Notes: generated by a model from the sequence alone, not told the origin. Counted from the first letter of the stretch, positions 32,137-41,693 are shown. The stretch: DNA of 64,000 bases from Conyzicola nivalis_A (GCF_040548875.1 NZ_JBEPSJ010000001.1:310001-374000); one strand, 5' to 3'. Numbers and translations are program-made.

Positions 32137-35100
32137 GTGCAGACAGCTACCGAACACGTCGCCGCGCCCGTTCCGCCCGCGGCCGCGGCGCCATTCAGCT
32201 TTCCCCTGATGGCTACGATCGCACCCGTGGCGGTGAGCGTCGCCCTGTGGCTCATCACCTCGTCGGTGTTCGCCCTCGTCTTCGCCGCACTCGGGCCCGC
32301 GGTCGCGATCGCGAGCCTCGCGGATGCGCGCCTACAGTCGCGGCGCACGTCCCGGCGCGAGAAGCAGCGGTTCGCCGCGGAGACGGCGGCAGCCCGAGCA
32401 GACGTCGTCGGCGCCCACGACCGGGAGCGCGCCATGCTCGCCGCTTCCGCCCCGTCGGCGGGGCGCCTGATCGACGGCGGCTGGAACGAGTCGGAGCAGT
32501 GGCTCGGCGGCCTCGACGAGGTCGTCGCGGTGAGTGTCGGGCGGGGCGACCGCCCCAGCGGCGTCGTGCTCGACGGGATGCCGGCCCCGTCCCGCACGGT
32601 CGGCGACCACAACGACGCGCTGCGCGAACTGGCGGCGCGGGCACGCACCGTGAGCGACGCACCGCTCGTCGTCGACGCCCGACTCGGTCTCGGCTTCGTC
32701 GGTGCGCCGGCGGCGTGCGCCGCTGCCGCGCGGTCGGCGCTCGTGCAGGTGCTCGCGACGCTCCCGCCGGCGTCGCACCGCGTGAGCGGGAGCACGGCGA
32801 CGCCCGACTGGGCGTGGCTCGACGAGGCACCCCACGGTCGGGGCGACGTCGACTCGGCGGGCGGCATTGCGACCTCCCGAGGCGCAGACGCGGGTGCGGG
32901 CACGAGCACGGGAACAAGCACGGGAGCGGTGCCAGGCACGGGCACGGGCACGAACACGGCCTCGGTCGTGCGGGTGATCGGCCCGTCGGGGCAACTCGTC
33001 GTCGCCGTCGCGCCCGGCCGCGACGACCTGCCCCGCGCCGCCCGGATCGTCGTGCGGGTGGACGGCACACGGGGGAGGATCGAGCAGCACCCCGACCCGT
33101 CGTTCCTCGTCCCTGTCGCCGTCGAGCTCACCTCGAGAGAGCAGGCGGCCGCGGTGGCGCGGCGGTTCTCCGTGCACGCGGCGCGGGAGGGGCTCGTGGC
33201 TGCCGCGGGGCTCGTCGACGCCGTGAGCTTCGCCGACTGTGTCGACCGCCGACCGGGGGAGCGCGGCCAGCAAGACCTGGCGGGCGGGCAGGGCCGGCCG
33301 GACGCGCCCCGCCGCGGACTAGCCTGCACCGTCGCGGTCGCGGCCGACGGTCCCGTCACCATCGACCTGGTGGAGCACGGGCCGCACGCCGTCGTCGGCG
33401 GAACCACCGGCAGCGGCAAGAGCGAGCTGCTCACCGCGTGGGTGCTCGCGCTGGCGCGGTCGCATTCGCCGCGTGACGCGAGCGTGCTCCTGGTCGACTT
33501 CAAAGGCGGATCGGCGTTCGCCAGCCTCGCGGCCCTCCCGCACTGCGTCGGCGTGCTCACCGACCTCGACGAGGCGTCTGCCGGGCGCGCCCTGCAGAGT
33601 CTCGCCGCCGAGCTGCGTCGGCGCGAACGACACCTCGCCGAGGCCGGCGCGAAATCGATCGACGACCTGACCGAGTCGGTAGACGTGCCCACCGCGTCGG
33701 CAGGAGCGAGCGGCCGGTCCGCGTCGGCAGACGCGGAGGGCGCGTCCGGGCGCCTCAGATCGGCCGGGCGGCTGCCGCGACTGGTCATCGTCGTCGACGA
33801 GTTCGCGGCCATGGTGTCCGGATTCCCCGACCTGCACGGCCTCTTCGGCGACATCGCTGCCCGCGGCAGATCGCTCGGCGTGCACCTGATCCTGTGCACC
33901 CAGCGACCAGCGGGCGTGATCAGGGACGCGGTGCTCGCCAACAGCGCCATCCGCATCTCGCTCCGCGTCAACAACCGGACAGACAGCACCGCCGTCATCG
34001 GCACCGACGGCGCGGCGGCGCTCCCGCTGTCGCCGCGGGGGCGGGCGCTGATCTCCTCCGACGGTGACGAGCCCGTCCTCGCCCAGTTCCCGCTCGTGCT
34101 GCCCTCCGACATCGAGGCGGTGGCCGCTCTGTGGACGCATGACGTGACTCGCCCGCACCGACCGTGGCTCGACCCGCTGCCGCCATCGATCGATCGCTCA
34201 CGGCTCAGAGCCGTGGCCGCCGCCACGGAGCCAGGCGTCTCCGCCGACGCCATCCCGTTCGGGCTGCTCGACGATCCCGCGAACCAGTCCCAGCCGGTCG
34301 CCCTCTACCGGCCGACGGAGCACGGCAGCCTGCTGGTGCTCGGCGGCGCCGGTTCGGGCAAGTCCACCCTGCTCGCCTCGATCGCGGCCGGTGCCGACGG
34401 AGGCGTCGAACGGGTGCCGCAGCACGTGGAGGGCTCGTGGGACGCCCTCGCCGCGCTGCTCGCCGAGATCCGAACACCCGCCGCCGCTCTGCCGGAGCGC
34501 CCGTCCGAGGCGCCGCCCGACCGGGTCGTGCTGCTCGACGACCTCGACGTCGTCGTCGCCCGGTGCGGAGAGGACCACGAGAGCGCCGTCGTCGACATGC
34601 TGACTCAGTGCCTCCGTGAGGGACCGGCCCGAGGCATCCGTTTCGTCGTCTCGGCGCAGCGCCTCACAGCCGCCCTGCATCCGATCGCCGCCCTCTGCGG
34701 CAGCCGCCTGCTGCTGCGTCTGCCCAGCCGTCAGGAGCACGTGCTCGCCGGCGGGGACAGCCAGGACTACATCGAGCGGATGCCGCCCGGCGGTGGTCGC
34801 TGGCTCGGGCTGCGGCTGCAGGTCGCGGCGGCGGATCCGGGAGAGACCCACCGTGCGCGGCACGCGAAGCACGAGCTGTCACGGCGCAGCACCATCGACC
34901 TCGCTCGGCCGCTCGCCGTGGTCTCGAACCGGCCGGGCCCCTTCGTCGACCGTCTGCGGCGCGCGTTCCCCTCACTCGCCCCCGCCGCGATAACACTCAT
35001 CGGAGGCGCGCCCGGCGCGACGCCCGACCCGGCGCCCGCCCAGATCACCGTCTCCGTCGGCGCGCGCCCCGAGGTGATCGTGGGCGACGTTGAGGCATGG

Positions 35101-35292
35101 CAGGCGCAGTGGGGAGCGCTGGCCGCACTGCGGTCGACGCACACGGTCGTCGTCGATCACTGCACCGTCGGCGAGTTCCGCGCCGTGACGCGATCCCGTG
35201 CGCTCCCGCCGCCGCTCGCACCAGACGGCGACGTGTTCTGGGTCGTCGCCGCCGAGGACGGCGTCGTTCGCGGAATCCTGCCTCACCATTGA
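32137..35292 (+). CDS. FtsK/SpoIIIE (EccC-like) ATPase
   Basis: A 1051-residue motor protein. Two transmembrane segments lie at about residues 22-70, then a charged helical stretch. The first FtsK/SpoIIIE ATPase has Walker A GGTTGSGKS (421-429) and Walker B VIVVDEFAA (Asp554, Glu555) and the family segment GRSLGVHLILCTQRP. A second ATPase has GGAGSGKST (Lys742) and VVLLDDLDVVV. The last 150 residues resemble a third module without its P-loop. EccC motors of type VII secretion have this build with three modules. No WXG100 substrate, EccB, EccD, EccE or mycosin gene is in the window. GTG start with no obvious ribosome-binding site. Alternative: a DNA translocase, but the two-TM, multi-ATPase layout favours protein export. 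Confidence 0.9.
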   Translation: MQTATEHVAAPVPPAAAAPFSFPLMATIAPVAVSVALWLITSSVFALVFAALGPAVAIASLADARLQSRRTSRREKQRFAAETAAARADVVGAHDRERAMLAASAPSAGRLIDGGWNESEQWLGGLDEVVAVSVGRGDRPSGVVLDGMPAPSRTVGDHNDALRELAARARTVSDAPLVVDARLGLGFVGAPAACAAAARSALVQVLATLPPASHRVSGSTATPDWAWLDEAPHGRGDVDSAGGIATSRGADAGAGTSTGTSTGAVPGTGTGTNTASVVRVIGPSGQLVVAVAPGRDDLPRAARIVVRVDGTRGRIEQHPDPSFLVPVAVELTSREQAAAVARRFSVHAAREGLVAAAGLVDAVSFADCVDRRPGERGQQDLAGGQGRPDAPRRGLACTVAVAADGPVTIDLVEHGPHAVVGGTTGSGKSELLTAWVLALARSHSPRDASVLLVDFKGGSAFASLAALPHCVGVLTDLDEASAGRALQSLAAELRRRERHLAEAGAKSIDDLTESVDVPTASAGASGRSASADAEGASGRLRSAGRLPRLVIVVDEFAAMVSGFPDLHGLFGDIAARGRSLGVHLILCTQRPAGVIRDAVLANSAIRISLRVNNRTDSTAVIGTDGAAALPLSPRGRALISSDGDEPVLAQFPLVLPSDIEAVAALWTHDVTRPHRPWLDPLPPSIDRSRLRAVAAATEPGVSADAIPFGLLDDPANQSQPVALYRPTEHGSLLVLGGAGSGKSTLLASIAAGADGGVERVPQHVEGSWDALAALLAEIRTPAAALPERPSEAPPDRVVLLDDLDVVVARCGEDHESAVVDMLTQCLREGPARGIRFVVSAQRLTAALHPIAALCGSRLLLRLPSRQEHVLAGGDSQDYIERMPPGGGRWLGLRLQVAAADPGETHRARHAKHELSRRSTIDLARPLAVVSNRPGPFVDRLRRAFPSLAPAAITLIGGAPGATPDPAPAQITVSVGARPEVIVGDVEAWQAQWGALAALRSTHTVVVDHCTVGEFRAVTRSRALPPPLAPDGDVFWVVAAEDGVVRGILPHH

Positions 35293-35458
35293 TTCCGCAC
35301 CAAATGCCCCGCAGTTGTGCTGATTTCGTGAAATTCTTGTTACAAGGTCGAGCATTCAGTTGTTTTTTTATGGCCGTCGACCGTGCTCTATGCAAGTATC
35401 GACTCACGTAATTCCACCGGCACATTCGCCCAACGCCCAGCGCGCAAGAGGAGTCCCC
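35293..35458 (+). other. AT-richer intergenic region before the polyamine transporter
   Basis: 166 bases with TTGTTACAAGG near 35337 and a run of seven T at about 35363-35369. It must hold the end of the surface-locus transcript and the promoter of the transporter operon. I could not define a hairpin or a convincing -35/-10 pair. Confidence 0.4.
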
Positions 35459-36667
35459 GTGAACCGAGCCCTTCCCGAAGACCCGATGATCCGGCGCCTC
35501 GTGCAGCAGGCCAGGCAGTCTCAGGTCTCGCGTCGCGCGCTGCTCTCCACCGGCGGTGCCGCCGCCGCGACTCTCGCGCTCGCGGCGTGCAGCACGGGAG
35601 GGGCGGCGAAGCCCACCGCGGCGCCCGACGAGTCCGACAGCGACAAGAGCCTCAACTGGGCGAACTGGGCCGCATACATCGACGAGGCCGACGACGGCAG
35701 CTACCCGACGCTCGAGCGGTTCGAGCAGGAGACTGGCATCTCGGTCAAGTACATGATCGACGTCGACGACAACAACTCCTACTACGGCAAGGTCAAAGAC
35801 CAGCTCGCCCTCGGTCAGGACATCGGCGCAGACACCGTCTGCCTCACCGACTGGATGGCCGGCCGCTGGATCAAGTTCGGCTACACGCAAGAGCTCGACC
35901 ACGCCAACATCCCGAACATCTCGAACCTCCTGCCCACCCTGCAGGAGCCCGACTTCGACCCCGGTCGCGCCAACTCGCTGCCGTGGCAGGGCGGTTTCGC
36001 CGGCATCTGCTGGAACAAGGAGAAGCTGCCCGACGGCCTCACGAGCGTGAACGACCTGTGGAACCCCGAGCTCAAAGGCCGGGTCGGCGTGCTCTCCGAG
36101 ATGCGCGACACGATCGGCCTCATCATGCTCCAAGAGGGCATCGACATCTCCGGCGACTTCAGCGACGAGGAGTTCAGCCGGGCCGTCGAGATCTTCCGCA
36201 CCCATGTGGAGTCGGGCCAGATCCGTAACGTGAAGGGCAACTCCTACCTCGAGGACCTCACCAACGAGGACACCCTCGCCGCGATCGTCTGGTCGGGCGA
36301 CATCACCGTCATCAACGCCGAAGCCGGCGACAAGTGGGAGTTCATGATTCCCGAGGGCGGCGGCACCATCTGGAACGACAACTTCGTCGTGCCCATCGGC
36401 TCGTCGCGCAAGACCAATGCCGAGACCCTCATGAACTACTACTACGAGCCCGAGGTGGCGGCAGAGGTCGCCGCGTGGGTCAACTTCATCACGCCGGTCG
36501 CCGGCGCGAAGGAGGCGATGCAGGCCATCGACCCCGAGCTCGCCGAGAACCAGCTCATCTTCCCAGACGAAGAGACCCTCGCGACCGTGAAGGCGTTCCG
36601 CACGCTCACCTCCGAGCAGGAGCAGAAGTACGGTGCCGAGTTCCAGAGCGTCCTGCTCGGCGTCTGA
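35459..36667 (+). CDS. potD: Polyamine ABC transporter, substrate-binding lipoprotein
   Basis: A 402-residue spermidine/putrescine-type binding protein. The N-terminal region has a twin-arginine motif SRRALL (Arg25-Arg26) and a lipobox LAAC (Cys44), so it is probably exported folded and lipid-anchored. The mature part opens with LNWANWAAYIDEAD and includes YYGKVKDQLALGQDIGAD, as in PotD/PotF proteins. GTG start with GAGGAG 6 bases upstream. It leads a four-gene operon (binding protein, ATPase, two permeases) that converges on gabT. Substrate is taken as putrescine or spermidine by family and context; it could be a GABA- or agmatine-type amine. Confidence 0.88.
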   Translation: MNRALPEDPMIRRLVQQARQSQVSRRALLSTGGAAAATLALAACSTGGAAKPTAAPDESDSDKSLNWANWAAYIDEADDGSYPTLERFEQETGISVKYMIDVDDNNSYYGKVKDQLALGQDIGADTVCLTDWMAGRWIKFGYTQELDHANIPNISNLLPTLQEPDFDPGRANSLPWQGGFAGICWNKEKLPDGLTSVNDLWNPELKGRVGVLSEMRDTIGLIMLQEGIDISGDFSDEEFSRAVEIFRTHVESGQIRNVKGNSYLEDLTNEDTLAAIVWSGDITVINAEAGDKWEFMIPEGGGTIWNDNFVVPIGSSRKTNAETLMNYYYEPEVAAEVAAWVNFITPVAGAKEAMQAIDPELAENQLIFPDEETLATVKAFRTLTSEQEQKYGAEFQSVLLGV

Positions 36668-36692
36668 CCATCGGTCTTAGGGAGAACGACAC

Positions 36693-37889
36693 ATGGCAGG
36701 ATCATTCGCCGAGTCGGGCGCAGACCTCGAACTCGTCGGCATCACCAAGAGATTCCCCGGGTTCACGGCGATCGAGGACCTGAATCTCACCATCCCCGCC
36801 GGCTCGTTCTTCGCCCTGCTCGGCCCGAGCGGCTGCGGCAAGACGACGACGCTGCGCCTGGTCGCCGGGCTCGAGGAGGCGACGGCGGGGCGCATCCTCA
36901 TCGGCGGAAAGGACGTCACGACGACCAAGTCGTTCCAACGGCCGGTCAACACCGTCTTTCAGAGCTATGCACTCTTCCCGCACATGAGCGTTCTCGAGAA
37001 CGTCGCGTTCGGGCTGAAGAGACGCAGGATCGCGGATGCCACGGCCAAGGCCCATGAGGCCCTGAGACTCGTCGAGCTCGACCACCTCGCGCAGCGAAAG
37101 CCGCAGCAGCTCTCGGGTGGCCAGCAGCAGCGCGTCGCCCTCGCCCGCGCGGTGGTCAACCGGCCCGCGCTGCTCCTGCTCGACGAGCCGCTCGGCGCGC
37201 TCGACCTGAAGCTGCGCCGGCAGATGCAGATCGAGCTGAAGACGATCCAGCAGGATGTCGGCCTCACCTTCCTGCACGTCACCCACGACCAGGAGGAGGC
37301 CATGACCATGGCCGACACGGTCGCCGTGATGAACAAGGGGCAGATCGAGCAGATGGGCGCGCCCGAGGAGCTCTACGAGCTTCCGAGAACCGCGTTCGTC
37401 GCGAACTTCCTCGGTCAGTCGAACCTCTTCACCGGGCCGGTCGTCACGTCCACCTCGACATCGATCGTCGTCGACGTCGCGGGGCGCAGGATCGAGATCC
37501 CGACCGAGCGGGCTCAACGCCACGCGGGCGACGTGACCGTGGGAGTGCGGCCCGAGAAGCTCATGCTGCACACGAGCGCCCCCGAGGAGCAGCCAGACAT
37601 AAACGTCGTCGGACCGGGTCGCGTCACCGACGTCTCGTTCAGCGGCGTCAGCACCCAGTACCAGGTCGCGGTGCCCGGCCTCGGCTCGATGGTGGTCTTC
37701 GCGCAGAACATGGTCTTCGGCCCGGTCGTGTCTCTCGGCGCCGAAGTGTGGCTGACCTGGAACACCGACCACGGCTTCGGGCTCGCCGACGACCCGGCAG
37801 ACGCACCGCGCTTCGCGGCCGACACCGACACGCACTCTCTCGCGCTGCAGAAGCGCGAGAAGCTCGAGGCGGAGTTGGAAGAGGCCTAG
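36693..37889 (+). CDS. potA: Polyamine ABC transporter, ATP-binding protein
   Basis: A 398-residue ABC ATPase. Walker A GPSGCGKTTT is near residues 46-55, the signature LSGGQQQR near 143-150, and Walker B LLLLDEP directly after. The C-terminal part from about residue 245 is a TOBE-type regulatory domain, as in PotA. It begins 25 bases after the binding protein gene with TTAGGGAGAACGAC before ATG, and the permease gene starts 2 bases after its stop. Confidence 0.93.
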   Translation: MAGSFAESGADLELVGITKRFPGFTAIEDLNLTIPAGSFFALLGPSGCGKTTTLRLVAGLEEATAGRILIGGKDVTTTKSFQRPVNTVFQSYALFPHMSVLENVAFGLKRRRIADATAKAHEALRLVELDHLAQRKPQQLSGGQQQRVALARAVVNRPALLLLDEPLGALDLKLRRQMQIELKTIQQDVGLTFLHVTHDQEEAMTMADTVAVMNKGQIEQMGAPEELYELPRTAFVANFLGQSNLFTGPVVTSTSTSIVVDVAGRRIEIPTERAQRHAGDVTVGVRPEKLMLHTSAPEEQPDINVVGPGRVTDVSFSGVSTQYQVAVPGLGSMVVFAQNMVFGPVVSLGAEVWLTWNTDHGFGLADDPADAPRFAADTDTHSLALQKREKLEAELEEA

Positions 37890-37891
37890 GA

Positions 37892-38809
37892 ATGGCCTTC
37901 GGAGCATTCGCCAGCACGGCCACGGCGCCGGCCGAACCCGTCGTACGCCGACGCAGCAGGGTCGCACTCTGGTTGCTGCTCCCCGGCATCCTGTACCTGG
38001 CCCTGTTCTTCCTCGCGCCGCTGCTGTCGCTCGTCATCACGTCGTTCCAGGCGCCGGTCGAGTTCGGCGACATCGGGCAGTATCAGACGGCGTTCAAGTG
38101 GGAGAACTACACCACCGTCATCGGCACCTACGGGCCGCACATCGTCCGGTCGTTCGTGTTCGCCGCCACCGCGACCGTCGCCGCGCTGCTGTTCAGCTTC
38201 CCCCTCGCCTACTTCATCGGAGTGAAACTGCGCCGGTTCCCGCTGCTGCAGGCCCTCGCACTCACCCTCGTCATCGCACCGTTCTTCATCAGCTTCCTGC
38301 TGCGCACGCTGGCGTGGAAGCAGCTGCTATCCGACGAGAGCTGGCTGGTCTCCAGCCTGCACGGCCTGCAACTGCTGCCGCCGGGCGCCCACGTCACCGG
38401 CACCGCCTTCTCGGTGATCTTCGGTCTCACCTACAACTTCATCCCGTTTATGACGCTGCCGATCTACGCCTCGCTCGAGCGTCTCGATCTGCGCTACGTC
38501 GAGGCCGGGGGCGACCTCTACGCGAGCCCCGCGTCGACCTTCCTCCGTGTCACCGTGCCGCTGGCGGCCCCCGGCATCATCTCCGGCGCCCTGCTCACCT
38601 TCATCCCCGCGGCCGGCGACTACATCAACGCGAGCCGGGACTTCCTCGGAAGCACCGACACCGCCATGATCGGAAACGTCATCGAGGCCAACTTCCTGGT
38701 GCTGCAGAACTATCCGGCCGCCGCGGCGCTGTCGCTGATCCTGATGGTGGCGATACTGATCCCGGTCAGCGTCTACGTGGTGCGTAGTGGAACGGATGAT
38801 CTGCTGTGA
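37892..38809 (+). CDS. potB: Polyamine ABC transporter permease, PotB type
   Basis: A 305-residue inner-membrane permease with six predicted membrane spans. The cytoplasmic EAA loop that docks the ATPase reads YVEAGGDLYASPASTFLRVT, close to the E-A-A-x3-G consensus. The N-terminal 20 residues before the first span are hydrophilic and basic. ATG at 37892 follows GAGGCCTAGGA; the frame is open upstream only inside potA. It overlaps the next permease gene by 4 bases (GTGA), so the two permease subunits are coupled. Confidence 0.9.
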   Translation: MAFGAFASTATAPAEPVVRRRSRVALWLLLPGILYLALFFLAPLLSLVITSFQAPVEFGDIGQYQTAFKWENYTTVIGTYGPHIVRSFVFAATATVAALLFSFPLAYFIGVKLRRFPLLQALALTLVIAPFFISFLLRTLAWKQLLSDESWLVSSLHGLQLLPPGAHVTGTAFSVIFGLTYNFIPFMTLPIYASLERLDLRYVEAGGDLYASPASTFLRVTVPLAAPGIISGALLTFIPAAGDYINASRDFLGSTDTAMIGNVIEANFLVLQNYPAAAALSLILMVAILIPVSVYVVRSGTDDLL

Positions 38810-39615
38810 ACTCCTTCTCCCGCTGGTTCGGGCGCTACGCGCTGTGGATCTACTCCGTGCTCGCCTTCGCCTTCCTCCTCGTGCCGATCGTCTACACGAT
38901 CGTCTTCTCGTTCAACGACTCGCGCCGCTCGAACATCGTCTGGCGCGGGTTCACCCTCGACAACTGGACCAGCGTCTGCGAGTCGCAGGGTGTGTGCGAG
39001 GCGTTCGGCAACAGCGTGCTGGTCGGCGTCGCCGCCACTCTGATCGCCACGACGCTCGGCACGATGATCGCCATCGCCCTCGTGCGGTTCCGCTTCCCGT
39101 TCCGCAACTCGACCACGCTGCTGCTCTTCCTGCCGATGGCCACCCCCGAGGTCGTGCTCGGCGCCGGGCTCGCCGCCGAATTCCTCACGGCCGGCGTGCA
39201 GAAGGGGATCGGCACGGTCATCCTCGCGCACACGATGTTCTGCATCAGCTTCGTCGTGGTCACGGTGCGTGCGAGGGTGGCGAGCCTCGATCCGGCGCTC
39301 GAGGAGGCGGGCCGCGACCTCTACGCGTCTCCGGCCCAGGTGTTCCTGCGTGTCACCTTCCCGCTGCTGCTGCCCGGCATCGTCGCCGCGGCCCTGCTGA
39401 GCTTCGCGCTCAGCTTCGACGACTTCATCATCACGAACTTCAACTCGGGGTCGTTCGTGACGTTCCCGAAGTACGTCTACACCGCCGCAGCGCGGGGGAT
39501 ACCGGCCGAGGCCAACGTGATCGCGTCAGCCGTCTTCATCATCGCGATCGTGTTCGTCGTGACGTCGCAGGTGTCTGCGGCCGCCAGGCGCAAGCGGCTG
39601 GCGCGGCAGGGCTGA
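38806..39615 (+). CDS. potC: Polyamine ABC transporter permease, PotC type
   Basis: A 269-residue permease with six membrane spans. The EAA loop reads EEAGRDLYASPAQVFLRVTF, and the preceding AHTMFCISFVVVTVRARVAS matches PotC. It forms a heterodimer with the preceding permease. GTG start overlaps the potB stop. The gene ends 25 bases before a 25-bp tandem repeat that separates it from the convergent gabT gene. Confidence 0.9.
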   Translation: MNSFSRWFGRYALWIYSVLAFAFLLVPIVYTIVFSFNDSRRSNIVWRGFTLDNWTSVCESQGVCEAFGNSVLVGVAATLIATTLGTMIAIALVRFRFPFRNSTTLLLFLPMATPEVVLGAGLAAEFLTAGVQKGIGTVILAHTMFCISFVVVTVRARVASLDPALEEAGRDLYASPAQVFLRVTFPLLLPGIVAAALLSFALSFDDFIITNFNSGSFVTFPKYVYTAAARGIPAEANVIASAVFIIAIVFVVTSQVSAAARRKRLARQG

Positions 39616-39640
39616 TCGTTAGCGGAGGCTGTCGACGGGC

Positions 39641-39763
39641 GCTTCGACAGGCTCAGCGACCGGCTGCTTCGACGGGCTCAGCGACCGGCTGCTTCGACGG
39701 GCTCAGCGACCGGCTGCTTCGACGGGCTCAGCGACCGGCGCGCTTCGGCGGGCTCAGAGCCCG
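39641..39763 (+). repeat. 25-bp tandem repeat, four copies plus a degenerate fifth
   Basis: Units at 39641-39665, 39666-39690, 39691-39715 and 39716-39740 read GCTTCGACGGGCTCAGCGAC plus CGGCT (first unit has CAG for CGG). A decayed fifth unit continues to about 39763 and contains the stop codon of gabT. A related copy occurs as a hairpin at 55654-55684. This core (CTTCGACAGGCTCAGCGACC) resembles an intergenic repeat common in Micrococcales genomes. Confidence 0.9.
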
Positions 39764-41109
39764 GCGAAGCCCTCGTCGAGCACGCCGACCGCCTCGAGCA
39801 GCAGCTCGTCGCTGATGGCCAGGCTGGGCAGGAAACGAAGCACGTTGCCGTAGGTGCCCGCTGTCAGCACCAGAACGCCGTTCTGCGCCGCGTGACTGGC
39901 GAGCGCGGCGACGGCGGCCGGGTTCGGGTCGCGCGTTCCCGGCTGCACCAGCTCGATCGCGATCATCGCGCCGATTCCGCGCACATCGCCGATCACGGGG
40001 TATTTCTCCTGCAGTTCGAGCAGGGCGGTGGTCAGCGTGTTGCCGATGCGCACACCCTCTGCGAGCAGGTCGTTCGACTCGATCTGCTCGAACACCGCGA
40101 TGGCCGCGGCCGCCGAGACGGGGTTGCCTCCGAAGGTGCCGCCGAGTCCGCCGGGCTGGGCGGAGTCCATGATCTCCGCGCGACCGGTGACCCCGGCGAG
40201 CGGCAGGCCGCCCGCGATGCCCTTCGCCGAGAGGATCATGTCGGGCACGAGGCCGAGGTGCTCGCTCGCCCAGTACTTGCCGGTGCGGCCCATGCCGCTC
40301 TGGATCTCGTCGGCGATGAAGACGATGCCGTTCGCCGTGCACCACTCCTGCAACGCGGGAAGGTAGCCGTCGGCGGGCACCATGAAGCCGCCCTCGCCCT
40401 GGATCGGCTCGACGACGAGGCACGCGAGGTCGGCCGCTCCCACGGTCTTCTCGAGGTAGGAGATGGTGTTCACCGCGGCATCCGCCCCGCTGAGTCCGTC
40501 GTGGAACGGGTACGAGCTGGGCGCACGGTACACGTCGCCCGCGAACGGACCGAAGCCGGTGCTGTAGGGCGCCGCCTTGAAGTTCATCGCCATCGTCAGG
40601 TTGGTGCGGCCGTGGTACGCGTGCTCGAGCACGGCGATGCCGTTGCGGCCGGTGTGCTTGCGGGCGATCTTGACGCCGTTCTCCACGGCCTCCGCTCCGG
40701 AGTTCACCAGCACGGTGCGCTTGGCGTGATCTCCCGGCGTGTGCTGCGCGAGTAGCTCCGCGACGCGCACGTAGCTCTCGTACGGCGTGACGGTGAACAG
40801 CGTGTGGGTGAAGTCCCGCAGCTGACGCGTCGCCGCCTCGACGACGGCGTCGTTCGTGTGGCCGATGGTGGTCACGCCGATTCCCGCGCCCAGGTCGATG
40901 AACTGGTTGCCGTCGACGTCGACGATGATGGCGCCGTGAGCGCGTTCGATGTAGACCGGAAGTGCCGACGAGACGCCGGGAGGCACCACCGCGAGGCGGC
41001 GCTGGTGCAGCTCCTGCGACTTCGGACCAGGTACCGCGGTGACCACTCGTCGCTCCTGAGCGACGGTAGAAGCGGACGGGGTCGTGGAGGATGTCAGCAA
41101 GTCAGTCAT
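39754..41109 (-). CDS. gabT: 4-aminobutyrate aminotransferase
   Basis: A 451-residue class III PLP transaminase converting GABA and 2-oxoglutarate to succinate semialdehyde and glutamate. The cofactor lysine is in MILSAKGIAGGLPLAG, the preceding FIADEIQSGMGRTG holds the PLP-contacting Asp, and GAGIGVTTIGH and VNSGAEAVENGVK are typical GabT segments. ATG at 41109; TAAACT stands 10 bases upstream on the minus strand and could be the -10 of a very short leader. The last codons lie inside a decayed copy of the 25-bp repeat. Converging with the polyamine transporter operon, it suggests that imported putrescine is degraded through GABA. Confidence 0.9.
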   Translation of the reverse strand: MTDLLTSSTTPSASTVAQERRVVTAVPGPKSQELHQRRLAVVPPGVSSALPVYIERAHGAIIVDVDGNQFIDLGAGIGVTTIGHTNDAVVEAATRQLRDFTHTLFTVTPYESYVRVAELLAQHTPGDHAKRTVLVNSGAEAVENGVKIARKHTGRNGIAVLEHAYHGRTNLTMAMNFKAAPYSTGFGPFAGDVYRAPSSYPFHDGLSGADAAVNTISYLEKTVGAADLACLVVEPIQGEGGFMVPADGYLPALQEWCTANGIVFIADEIQSGMGRTGKYWASEHLGLVPDMILSAKGIAGGLPLAGVTGRAEIMDSAQPGGLGGTFGGNPVSAAAAIAVFEQIESNDLLAEGVRIGNTLTTALLELQEKYPVIGDVRGIGAMIAIELVQPGTRDPNPAAVAALASHAAQNGVLVLTAGTYGNVLRFLPSLAISDELLLEAVGVLDEGFAGL

Positions 41110-41169
41110 GATGGAGTGAAGTTTACCCTCTCGACACCGTGCAACCGGGAGCACCCGGCTAAGGAGAAC

Positions 41170-41643
41170 ATGAATCTCGAACACCACTACACGACGGCCA
41201 TCGAGTGGGTCGGCAACCGCGGAACCGGCACGAGCGCCTACAAGGCCTACGGTCGCGAGACGGTGATCACGGCGGCCGGCAAGCACTCCATCGAGGGATC
41301 GAGCGACCGGGTCTTCCACGGCAACGCCGAGCGCTGGAATCCGGAGGAGCTGCTGCTCGCCGCGCTGAGCGAGTGCCACCTGCTGAGCTACCTGCACGTG
41401 GCCGCGAGCAACGGCGTCGTCGTGACCGAGTACACGGATGCCGCCACGGGGACGATGGTGCAGACGGCAGACGGCGGCGGGCACTTCACGACGGTCACCC
41501 TGCGCCCGCGGGTGACGATCTCATCGGGAGACGTCGACCTCGCGCGCGCACTGCACCGCGAGGCCAGCACGAAGTGCTTCATCGCCGCGTCGATGAACTT
41601 CCCCGTGCTCCACGAGCCGGAGATCGTACTCGTCCCCGCCTGA
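41170..41643 (+). CDS. OsmC-family peroxide-reducing protein
   Basis: A 157-residue OsmC/Ohr-fold protein that reduces organic hydroperoxides through two cysteines. Cys69 in LSECHLLSYL and Cys136 in STKCFIAAS are at the expected positions of the peroxidatic and resolving residues. The N-terminal EWVGNRGTGTSAY strand and the PEELLLAALSEC helix match the YhfA/OsmC side of the family rather than Ohr. ATG at 41170 has AAGGAGAA 1 base upstream core-to-start close spacing. It is divergent from gabT. Confidence 0.9.
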   Translation: MNLEHHYTTAIEWVGNRGTGTSAYKAYGRETVITAAGKHSIEGSSDRVFHGNAERWNPEELLLAALSECHLLSYLHVAASNGVVVTEYTDAATGTMVQTADGGGHFTTVTLRPRVTISSGDVDLARALHREASTKCFIAASMNFPVLHEPEIVLVPA

Positions 41644-41693
41644 TAGGGCGGCCGGTGCACGACCGACGCCCCGCACTGTGACACGATTGAAAA

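Noticed and set aside
35337..35375. Rho-independent terminator from the T run before potD
   Set aside because: I could not find a stable GC-rich stem directly before the seven T bases.
39641..39763. CRISPR-like array
   Set aside because: The 25-bp units abut directly with no spacers, and no cas gene is present.
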